Notes under the pieces: generated by a model
Told to the model about the DNA's origin: nothing
Databases searched by the model: none
The model's input: only the letters and a program-made list of their open reading frames with translations
Shown: positions 43,270 to 50,512 of the stretch, in pieces
Layout of the letters: each line of letters begins with the position of its first letter
Position numbering within the stretch: the stretch's first letter is position 1
Translations under genes and position numbers: made by a program
NCBI RefSeq assembly: GCF_900169175.1
Contig: NZ_FXZM01000013.1
Span: forward strand, 23,284 to 87,283
Reading direction: 5' to 3'
Length of the DNA: 64,000 bases
Source: Brevibacterium jeotgali
Lineage (GTDB): Bacteria > Actinomycetota > Actinomycetes > Actinomycetales > Brevibacteriaceae

Positions 43270-45774
43270 TCACAGCCCCGTGACCGTCCCCTGCGTCCCG
43301 TCCAGGCGGACGCGCTGCCCGTTCTCCAGCTTCTTCATCGCGTCGCGCACGCTCATGACGGCGGGGATGCCCAGTTCTCGCGCGGTGACCGCACCGTGCG
43401 ACAGCGCGCCGCCGCTCTCGGTGATGACGCCGGACGCCTGATAGAACAGCGCCGTCCATGCGGGGTTCGTCGTGCGTGCCACGAGGATCGCGCCGGCAGG
43501 GAAGTGCGGGAAGTCGTCCGGGGTGTGGACGACGTACACCTCGGCCTCCGTCTGGCCCGGGCTGCCCGCGGTGCCCTGCAGGTCGGAGTCGGACAGGGCC
43601 TCGGCGGCGGTGTCGCGCTGACCGTGGACCCAGTCCGGATCGGATCGGGTCGCCGCGATGTAGACCGCCTTCTGCCGTTCGGCCTGCGGACGCAGGGCCG
43701 ACAGCGCCTGCGGGGACCCGTCCCGCACAGCGGACTCCACGTCCTCGACGTGCAGGAAGTAGACGTCGTCACGGCTCTCCAGCGCCCCGTGCTCCACCAG
43801 CCGCGCCCCCAGGGCGCGCAGCGCGCGCCGCATCGGGAGGGTCAGACGGGTGGTCTGGTAGTGCTCGAGGTCATCGAGCGCCGTGTACGTGCGCGCCAGC
43901 CGGATGACCTCCTGGAGGAAGTAGCGCAGGTCGTCGGGGACGGCGTCCAGGACTCGGCGCTCGGTCTCCGCCTGCTGGGCGCGCAGCTGGTTGGGGGACG
44001 TCTGCGCCTCCGCCTCGCGATGGGCCAGGACGCGCAGCTGGTTGACGACGATGTGCGGCGCCTCGACCCAGGTGGGGTGGTAGGCGTCGAAGTCCAGCTC
44101 CCGGTGCCCGTGCCGCGCCAGGAACCCGTCGAGGTCCTTCATGAACCCGGGGAACTCCGCGCGCAGCTCGTCGATGCGGCCTTCGGCCGATGGCACCGCA
44201 TCCACCCACTCGAGCAGGCCGGGCGTCGTCCGGATGGTGCGTGACAGCTCCCAGAGCTCGTCGTTCACCTGCCCCGTCTTCGTGTCGGTCTGCGCGAGCA
44301 GCTGGTCGAATACGCCCTGCGCCTGGTCTGCGGGCAACCCCACCTGCAGCAGCGTGAGCAGGCCCTTGTAGAGGGTGCTCTGCGTGAGCGAGATGGCGAT
44401 GTTCGGCAGGAAGTAGTCGGTGCCCAGATCGCTGATCTGCAGCACGTGGTCCCACAGCTGCTCGACGTCCTTGTCGTCCAACGGCTCGTGGTGCAGGCGG
44501 CCGATGCCCAGCAGGTAGGTGTCGAGGTCGCGCATCCACTGCACCGGCAGGTCCTGCACCCACGCGTAGCGGCGCGCGATCTCCGGCAGCGCTTCGCGGA
44601 TGGCATCGGCGTCGCGGAACATGGCCACAGGGAAGCGGCCGCTGTAGAGCTCGACCGCCGTCTGGTTGCCGTAGATATAGCTGTCGCGCATCGCGAACCA
44701 CTTGTCGCCGAACGGCGGCAGCCCCATGAGTCGGAAGCTGTGATTGAGAGACTGGTGGAAACCGGCCTCGACGAGGTCCCATGTGAGCGGCGTGACCGGG
44801 TTCGGGTAGCGCTCCGCTGATTCGTCACGGGTCCAGCGCGCGGCCACGCGCGTGACCGGCCGGGACTGCAGGAGGAACAGCTCACCGCCGGTGATCGCCC
44901 ATTCGATGTCCTGCGGGAAGCCGAAGTGCTCCTCCGCGCGCACTGCCAGCTGAGCGACGGCCGCGCGGTCGGTTCGTTCGATCGCAGCCCGGTCGGCGAG
45001 CGCGGCATCCACCGCGACCTCCTCCGTCCCACCATCGGCGACGACGACCAGGGCCTGGGGCTTGTGGGCGACGCGGACCTCGCGCTCCTCCGTGCCATCG
45101 CGGCTGAGCAGGTACTCGTCCACTTCCGCTTCGCCGCCGACCACTGTTTCGCCGAGCCCGTAGGCGGCGTTCACGAGCACCGTCGTGAGGTCACCGCGCA
45201 CGGGATCGATCGAGAACGCGACGCCTGCGGCCTCCCGCGCGCTCACCTCGACCATGCGCTGGACGACGACCGCCATCGACGCCTGCAGGTGATCGAGTCC
45301 CAGGCGGTCCCGGTACTTCATCGCGTGCGCGTTCCACAGCGAGGCGTAGCAGCGTCGGACCGCGAGGGCGATCGACTCCGCACCCCGCTCCCCCAGGAAC
45401 GTGTCGTGCTGGCCGGCGAACGCGGCGCCCGGCAGGTCCTCCATCGTGCCCGATGACCGGACGGCGACCGCATAGTCGGAGAGTCCGCTGCGCTGCAGTG
45501 CCGCCTCGATGTCCCCGATCCAGCCCGGGTCGAAGTCCGTGGTCATCACGAGCTCCTGGACCGCTGCGGATGCCTGCTCCGTCGACGAATCCCTCACGAT
45601 CTGCGTGATCTGCCTCCGCAGCGGCGCGAGGAACTGCTCGTAGGCCTCCGCGGTGACGATGACGCCGGGCGGGACGGGGAGCTCGCGGGCGGACTTCGCC
45701 AGGCTCGCGCCCTTGCCGCCGGACACGTCCAGGCGCGTGGCGTCGTCGTGCGCGAAATCGATGATGCGGGACAT
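43270..45774 (-). CDS. PEP synthase / rifampin phosphotransferase-like enzyme
   Basis: 834 residues from ATG 45774, with GAGGAG upstream. ATP-grasp domain first (about 1-310: GGKGASLAKSARELPVPPGVIVTAEAY, AVRSSGTMEDLPGAAFAGQHDTFLG, EWAITGGELFLLQSRPVT), then a large middle domain (about 315-720) and a phosphohistidine swivel domain with His 793 in SGGALSHGAVTARELGIPAV. This is the three-domain layout of rifampin phosphotransferase; the SHG version of the His motif fits that branch and not the CHAAIIAR of PpsA. It may phosphorylate an alcohol such as rifampin with ATP. Substrate not proven. Confidence 0.82.
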   Translation of the reverse strand: MSRIIDFAHDDATRLDVSGGKGASLAKSARELPVPPGVIVTAEAYEQFLAPLRRQITQIVRDSSTEQASAAVQELVMTTDFDPGWIGDIEAALQRSGLSDYAVAVRSSGTMEDLPGAAFAGQHDTFLGERGAESIALAVRRCYASLWNAHAMKYRDRLGLDHLQASMAVVVQRMVEVSAREAAGVAFSIDPVRGDLTTVLVNAAYGLGETVVGGEAEVDEYLLSRDGTEEREVRVAHKPQALVVVADGGTEEVAVDAALADRAAIERTDRAAVAQLAVRAEEHFGFPQDIEWAITGGELFLLQSRPVTRVAARWTRDESAERYPNPVTPLTWDLVEAGFHQSLNHSFRLMGLPPFGDKWFAMRDSYIYGNQTAVELYSGRFPVAMFRDADAIREALPEIARRYAWVQDLPVQWMRDLDTYLLGIGRLHHEPLDDKDVEQLWDHVLQISDLGTDYFLPNIAISLTQSTLYKGLLTLLQVGLPADQAQGVFDQLLAQTDTKTGQVNDELWELSRTIRTTPGLLEWVDAVPSAEGRIDELRAEFPGFMKDLDGFLARHGHRELDFDAYHPTWVEAPHIVVNQLRVLAHREAEAQTSPNQLRAQQAETERRVLDAVPDDLRYFLQEVIRLARTYTALDDLEHYQTTRLTLPMRRALRALGARLVEHGALESRDDVYFLHVEDVESAVRDGSPQALSALRPQAERQKAVYIAATRSDPDWVHGQRDTAAEALSDSDLQGTAGSPGQTEAEVYVVHTPDDFPHFPAGAILVARTTNPAWTALFYQASGVITESGGALSHGAVTARELGIPAVMSVRDAMKKLENGQRVRLDGTQGTVTGL

Positions 45775-45830
45775 GGAGTCTCCTCTGCGGGGCTGAGCGG
45801 TGGGGCACATCAGTGAGTCAGTCGGGCGGG

Positions 45831-47057
45831 TCAGGTGCGCTCGGTGTTCTGTGCGACGTCGCGAGCGGCACTGTTCAGAAGGTCGGTGTCCATCGGTGCT
45901 GTGTCGGGCTGCCAGCGACGAGCGCGGAGGATCAGGCGCCCGAGCACTGCACTGAGCACGCCCGCTCCCGCCACCGCCGCCGCAGTCGCTCCGGCACCGG
46001 CGAGGGCCGTCCACACTCCGCCGACCACCACGAGGACGAGCCAGATCACCACCCCCGCGCTGCCGCCCAGGCTCCGGAAGAACGACACGGTGTTCCGTTC
46101 ATCGGCCTTCGTGCCCGCGAACCAGCCCGCGAGGAGGACGGGGGCGAACAGCCAGTGGAGAGCGATCCCCAGTCGGCGGGGCCACGGCGACGGAGCCGCT
46201 GTCGCGGCAGAGGCCGAGGCCGAGCCCGAGGCCGTGACCGGCTCCGCGGAGACAGCCGAGCCGGCAGCCGGGCCCCCGTCGGCAACGGCCGTGCCGGCCA
46301 TGCCCCGCACCGCCGCGGCCTGCTCGTCGAGGAATGCCCCCGCGAACGACTCCCCTGCTCTCGCTCGATCGGTCGCCCGCCGCTGCACGATGTCGAAGGT
46401 CTGTGGATCCGGGCAGTGCACCGATACCGCATCGAGTGCCTCGCAGAGAATCGTGTGCGCTCGCTTCTCCCTCTCGATGCGTGGCCCGTCCGTGTCCTGC
46501 GGCAGGTCGATGGTGGGTCCGCACCACAGTTCAGCGATCGTGCCGAAGCGCTCCGGCGCCAGATAGAACAGGCCCACGGGGATGACGTCGACGTCGACAC
46601 CTGCTTCCTGCAGGCGGCAGAAGATCTTCGCGGCACCTCGCTGGTAGGTCCCGGCTGTGTGCTGCCATTCGCTGGTGCCCTCGAGGAAGATCACCAGGTC
46701 ACCGCCAGCGGTCAGGTGGTCAACGCCGGCGCTCACCGGGTCGTTCACGCTCGAACGGTCCATCCCGTAGCGCTCGACATCGCGCTGCCGAATGACGGGG
46801 ATCCCGGTGAAGAGCAGGCGCAGCGGGCCGCGCAGCAGCTGCATCGACACGAGGTACTGCGCATCCGGGAATGCTGACTGGACCAGCGCACCGTCGATCG
46901 CCCCGTTGCGGTGGCTCGACACGATGAGACGCGGGCGGCGTCGCGGACCCGGGGCTGTTCCACCCGTTCGCACTCGGACGAAGGATGCGCGTCGCATGCA
47001 CGTGAGGACCCACCGGTGCCATGCTCCCAGAGCTGTGCTGCGCGGAGGCTTCCTCAT
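45831..47057 (-). CDS. PlsC-like acyltransferase with C-terminal membrane domain
   Basis: 408 residues from ATG 47057. N-terminal acyltransferase-like part (about 1-240): SSHRNGAIDGALVQ in place of the NHxxxxD box and VIFLEGTSEWQ in place of FPEGTRS, so it is an acyltransferase relative, with HX5D instead of the normal HX4D spacing. The rest is an Ala-rich linker and three helices (about 305-385). It would act at the membrane on lysophosphatidate-type or other acyl acceptors. Encoded upstream of the PEP-synthase-like gene, with a 56-base gap between the two and same orientation. Confidence 0.7.
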   Translation of the reverse strand: MRKPPRSTALGAWHRWVLTCMRRASFVRVRTGGTAPGPRRRPRLIVSSHRNGAIDGALVQSAFPDAQYLVSMQLLRGPLRLLFTGIPVIRQRDVERYGMDRSSVNDPVSAGVDHLTAGGDLVIFLEGTSEWQHTAGTYQRGAAKIFCRLQEAGVDVDVIPVGLFYLAPERFGTIAELWCGPTIDLPQDTDGPRIEREKRAHTILCEALDAVSVHCPDPQTFDIVQRRATDRARAGESFAGAFLDEQAAAVRGMAGTAVADGGPAAGSAVSAEPVTASGSASASAATAAPSPWPRRLGIALHWLFAPVLLAGWFAGTKADERNTVSFFRSLGGSAGVVIWLVLVVVGGVWTALAGAGATAAAVAGAGVLSAVLGRLILRARRWQPDTAPMDTDLLNSAARDVAQNTERT

Positions 47058-47147
47058 GCCGATCAGTCTGGCACAGGGCCTGAACAGTGACGCGCCGTTC
47101 CATGGTGCGGATCTGCAACGGCGAACCTGGCTGCGCCATGGCGACGA

Positions 47148-47164
47148 TAGCGTCGCGCTATAAT
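47148..47164 (+). promoter_or_regulatory. promoter and palindrome of the toxin-antitoxin pair
   Basis: TAGCGTCGCGCTA (47148-47160) is a perfect 5+3+5 palindrome whose end merges with a consensus -10 box TATAAT at 47159-47164. With that -10, transcription would begin at about the ATG at 47172, i.e. a leaderless message. A protein bound to the palindrome would cover the -10. No -35 of consensus type is seen. Confidence 0.6.
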
Positions 47165-47171
47165 GGCGCGC

Positions 47172-47642
47172 ATGGCACGGTTCCAGACGGATGAACCCGG
47201 CGAGCTGATCCGCAGTGCGCGACTCGACGCCGGTCTGACGCAAGCAGCACTGGCGCTGCGCGCTGGGCTGCGCCAGCCCAGCTTGGCGCAGATGGAGACA
47301 GGCGCGCGAAACGTTTCCTCAGACATGCTCGAACGCGTACTGAAGGCCGCCGATTACCGCCCCTCACTCGCATTGGAGCGGAGCTTCGCGTCGATCAGGA
47401 ATCTGGCGTCCGGGATGGGGCTGCGGAACGTCCGAGTGTTCGGTTCGGTCGCTCGCGGTGAGGATGGCTTCGAAAGCGACATCGATCTCCTCGTCACTCC
47501 CGACGACGGCATCGACCTATTCGACCTCTCCCTCTTCGGAGAAGAAGTCAGAAGAATCACCGGGTTCCATGCAGATGTCATCGTCGACAACGGCCCCTTC
47601 CCTCCTGGTTGGGATGTCCTGCAGGAGGCGGTTCAGGTATGA
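47172..47642 (+). CDS. XRE-type HTH fused to MNT nucleotidyltransferase (antitoxin)
   Basis: 156 residues from the ATG at 47172, which matches a leaderless start; ATG 47163 overlaps the -10 box. Residues 8-60 form an XRE HTH (ELIRSARLDAGLTQAALALRAG, then QPSLAQMETGAR). From about 80 is a minimal nucleotidyltransferase: VFGSVARGEDGFESDIDLLV, with GSVARG at 91-96 and Asp 103/105. MNT proteins of this kind neutralise HEPN toxins, in MntA/HepT by AMPylation. The fused HTH likely gives autoregulation. Its stop overlaps the HEPN start (ATGA). Confidence 0.88.
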   Translation: MARFQTDEPGELIRSARLDAGLTQAALALRAGLRQPSLAQMETGARNVSSDMLERVLKAADYRPSLALERSFASIRNLASGMGLRNVRVFGSVARGEDGFESDIDLLVTPDDGIDLFDLSLFGEEVRRITGFHADVIVDNGPFPPGWDVLQEAVQV

Positions 47643-48034
47643 CCGCGTCGGAGCACCCGGACGGCCCGTACGTTCGTGCACCTCGCCGACAAGGGCAACG
47701 ATCGGGGGCTCACGATGACGAGAACATACGGGACGAGCTCTCGCGTATTCTCCGGCGCGCCCAGTCGGTAGCCTCCAGCCCACGGGACGATTTCGTCGAC
47801 GGATCTGCGTCCTATGATGTCGCGAGCATGGTGATCATCCGGCTGGCATCATTGACCGAACGGCCCGAATTCGCGCCCTGGGCGGACGTGCTGAGTCAGC
47901 AGGAGATCACTGCGATCCGTGCAACGCGCAACATTGCCGCTCATGCTGGATACGCAGCGATGAACGACGGTCTGTTCTGGAGCGCGGTCACGGTCACAGT
48001 TCCCGAGATCGTCGAACGGCTGCTCCGCCGCTGA
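47639..48034 (+). CDS. HEPN-domain protein (HepT-like toxin)
   Basis: 131 residues, mostly helical. The ribonuclease motif Rx4H is present: R97-NIAA-H102 in ATRNIAAHAGYAAM. It has the fold and length of small HEPN toxins paired with MNT antitoxins. The N-terminal 25 residues are unstructured and basic. If active, it would cut RNA and halt growth until neutralised. Some members are defence factors. Translationally coupled to the HTH-MNT gene. Confidence 0.82.
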   Translation: MTASEHPDGPYVRAPRRQGQRSGAHDDENIRDELSRILRRAQSVASSPRDDFVDGSASYDVASMVIIRLASLTERPEFAPWADVLSQQEITAIRATRNIAAHAGYAAMNDGLFWSAVTVTVPEIVERLLRR

Positions 48035-48049
48035 TCCTCGTGAGCGGCG
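48026..48049. terminator. stem-loop at the end of the HEPN gene
   Basis: CGCCGCT at 48026-48032 and its complement AGCGGCG at 48043-48049 with a 10-base loop, across the HEPN stop codon and before the convergent RclA-like gene end. Short stem; a weak terminator at best. Confidence 0.4.
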
Positions 48050-48075
48050 CGTGGGTCCAGCGAACGCTCACGTCC

Positions 48076-49506
48076 TCACCGCAGCCCGCCCAGCACCTCG
48101 TTGAGCGCCTCCGTCGCAGACGGGTGCGTGTAGATCGAGTCCCGCAGCTGCGTGGCCGTGATCCCGTGGCGGATCGCCAGCGCGACGAGGTTGATCACTT
48201 CCTGCGAGTGCACGTGCATGAGCGCCGCACCGAGGACCTCGTCGGTTCCGGCATCGACGACGCACTTGACGATGCCCCGCGGCTCGCCTTCGATCTTCGC
48301 TCGGGGCGCCGCGCCGATGTCCGCCATCTGCTTGGAGCCCACCAGCACCTCGCGACCCTGCTCACGAGCTTCGGCCTCTGTGAGACCGACCCGCGCGAGC
48401 GGCGGGGAGAGGAACATCGCGTACGGCACGGCAGTGCGGTCGGCGGTGGATCGATCGCCGGCTCCGAACAGCTGGTCGGCGACGATGCGGTTGTCATCCA
48501 GCGAGACGTACGTGAACTGCGGACCGCCGTTGACATCGCCCAGCGCATACACGCCCTCCGCAGACGTCCGCAGCCGGTCGTCCACGACGACGTACCCGTC
48601 GTCATCCGTGGCCACGCCGGCACGACCCAGCCCCAGCCCCGCCGAGGCCGGCGTGCGTCCGAGTGCCAGGAGGACGGCCTCGGCGTCGATCGTCCGGGAC
48701 TCTCCATCCACGTCGTAGGTGACCCGGGCGAGGTCCGGCCCGTCCTGGACCGCGGTGACCGAGGCTCCCGGCGTGATCCGGACACCGTCGGCCCGCAGCG
48801 CGTCCGCCGCCGTGTCCGCGACGTCCGCATCCTCGTGGCGCAGCGGCCGCTCGCCGCGATCCAGCACGGTGACGTCGGTGCCGAAGTGGGCGAACATCGA
48901 CGCGAACTCGAGGCCGACGTAGCCGCCGCCCACGATGACCAGCGACCGAGACCGCGGCGAGACATGCTGCAGCGTCTCCGAATCGTGGATGCGGCCGCCC
49001 ACCCGGGCCCCGTCGATCGGCGGCACGGCGGGGTAGGAACCGGTGTTGATGAGAACGGTATCGGCCGACACGCGCAGCGTCTCGTCGCCGCCGGTCACCC
49101 GTACCTCCCGCTCGCCGGTGAACTCCGCGTGCCCCGTGACCAGCAGGACGGAGTCGAGATCGGCGAGCATGCTGTGGTTCTTCTCGCGCATCGCGGCCGT
49201 GAGGCTGTCGCGTCGCTCGACGGCTGCAGCGAAGCTGCCGTCGGGGTCATCGTCCGTGCGGCGCGCTTCCGCATCGTGGAGCAGGATCTTCGTCGGCACG
49301 CAGGCCACATTGATGCACGTCCCGCCGATCATGTCCCGGGACTGCTCGATCATGGCGACGCGCAGGCCGCGCTTCGCGGCAGTGCCGGCGAGGGTCTTCC
49401 CGCCCTTGCCCCATCCGATCACCAGGATGTCGACGTGCTCGGAGTGGTCAGTGCTGTCGGAGTGGTCGGTGTGGTCTTTCCCGGTTCCAGCTGCTGTCCC
49501 CGTCAT
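48076..49506 (-). CDS. RclA-like pyridine nucleotide-disulfide oxidoreductase
   Basis: 476 residues from ATG 49506, with AGGTGG just before. FAD-binding GWGKGGKTLA, redox-active Cys pair C64/C69 in GGTCINVACVPTK, NAD(P) loop IVGGGYVGLEFASMFAHFGTDV, second FAD site YALGDVNGGPQFTYVSLDDNRIV and C-terminal THPSATEALNE. The ordering and QFTYVSLDD are those of E. coli RclA (reactive-chlorine resistance, Cu(II) reduction). An extra His/Asp-rich N-terminal tail (HTDHSDSTDHSEH, 12-24) with four His could hold metal. Divergent from the acyltransferase at 49583. Confidence 0.85.
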   Translation of the reverse strand: MTGTAAGTGKDHTDHSDSTDHSEHVDILVIGWGKGGKTLAGTAAKRGLRVAMIEQSRDMIGGTCINVACVPTKILLHDAEARRTDDDPDGSFAAAVERRDSLTAAMREKNHSMLADLDSVLLVTGHAEFTGEREVRVTGGDETLRVSADTVLINTGSYPAVPPIDGARVGGRIHDSETLQHVSPRSRSLVIVGGGYVGLEFASMFAHFGTDVTVLDRGERPLRHEDADVADTAADALRADGVRITPGASVTAVQDGPDLARVTYDVDGESRTIDAEAVLLALGRTPASAGLGLGRAGVATDDDGYVVVDDRLRTSAEGVYALGDVNGGPQFTYVSLDDNRIVADQLFGAGDRSTADRTAVPYAMFLSPPLARVGLTEAEAREQGREVLVGSKQMADIGAAPRAKIEGEPRGIVKCVVDAGTDEVLGAALMHVHSQEVINLVALAIRHGITATQLRDSIYTHPSATEALNEVLGGLR

Positions 49507-49582
49507 GGTCCACCTCTCTCCGTGCGGAAGTGTTTTCACGCTATCAGTGGGCATCGGCCCGCCGTGGCCTTACAGTGAGGAC

Positions 49583-50164
49583 GTGCTCAGACGCCTCGTA
49601 TCCCGCGCCTACTGGTTCGTCAGTCCCTGGAAGCTGACGACGCAGCCGGCGCCGGATCGGCCGACGATCCTCATCGGCGCACCCCACACCTCCAACTGGG
49701 ACTTCATCCTGATGCTCGGCATCGCCTGGCGGCTGGGCATCGATGTGCGGTGGCTGGGGAAGAACAGCCTCTTCACCAGCTGGCGCGGTCCGATCATGCG
49801 CGGTCTGGGCGGAGTGCCGGTCGACCGCGAGAACCCGTCCCGCGTCGTCGCGGACATCGTGCGCCAGGCGCACGCGGGCGAGGTGTTCGGCCTCGTCGTC
49901 ACCCCGGACGGCACGCGCTCCGGGCACACGCACTGGAAGTCCGGCTTCTACCGCATCGCCCGGGAGACCGGCATGCCCGTCACGCTGGGATACGTCGACC
50001 GCACCACGATGACGACGGGGCTCGGTCCGACCATCGAGCTGACCGGTGACGTCGAGGCGGACATGGACCGCATCCGCGCCTTCTACGCGGACAAGACCGG
50101 ATTCCATCCCGACAAGCGGGTCGAGCCGCGGCTGCGCGACGAATCGTCCGGGCTGGGTGAGTAA
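49583..50164 (+). CDS. 1-acyl-glycerol-3-phosphate acyltransferase-like protein
   Basis: 193 residues from a GTG at 49583. The acyltransferase motifs are APHTSNWDF (HX4D box), the acceptor motif GGVPVDREN and TPDGTRSGHTHWKSGF, with the PDGTR in place of FPEGTR. This is the compact PlsC-like branch. Likely a membrane-associated lipid acyltransferase. The GTG is only two bases after a GAGG, so the true start may differ slightly. Confidence 0.85.
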   Translation: MLRRLVSRAYWFVSPWKLTTQPAPDRPTILIGAPHTSNWDFILMLGIAWRLGIDVRWLGKNSLFTSWRGPIMRGLGGVPVDRENPSRVVADIVRQAHAGEVFGLVVTPDGTRSGHTHWKSGFYRIARETGMPVTLGYVDRTTMTTGLGPTIELTGDVEADMDRIRAFYADKTGFHPDKRVEPRLRDESSGLGE

Positions 50165-50512
50165 GCCGGTCACGGCGGCTAGTCCGCGCAGGGCCAACCG
50201 GCCATTCCCCCGCGCCTCGCAGACATGGCCGGACATGACCAGACGTGGCAGGACATGCCGAGACGCGCCCAGAAATGACCGGTCAGGGAACTCGCACTGT
50301 ACTTACGGGTAACTTTCGTGAGTCGTCTCTCAAACCCGCATCGAAAGCCGCTCAGCGCTAGCAAACAATGCAGTCGGCGCATACTGTGAATCGGGTCTGC
50401 GGTCTCACCAGCTGAACACGCTGCGTGACCGCATCACCACCATCAGACGTCGATTCTGCACCGGCGAGGACTGAGCGACCGCTCGCGCGCCGGAACGAGA
50501 GGAAACAAGCCA
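50165..50512. other. 348-base intergenic region upstream of the betaine operon
   Basis: No coding region is visible. It holds six degenerate 10-bp tandem repeats (50221-50280), then AT-richer sequence with no convincing -35/-10 pair (CATACT near 50388 is a possible -10), and the ribosome binding site AGAGGAAA shortly before the GTG at 50513. No BetI-type operator is recognisable. Confidence 0.6.
50221..50280. repeat. six degenerate 10-bp tandem repeats
   Basis: Consecutive 10-mers AGACATGGCC, GGACATGACC, AGACGTGGCA, GGACATGCCG, AGACGCGCCC, AGAAATGACC; consensus RGACATGRCC. The 10-base period places each unit on the same helix face. They end about 230 bases upstream of the BCCT transporter start. 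Could be a cooperative binding array or decayed slippage repeat. Confidence 0.65.
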
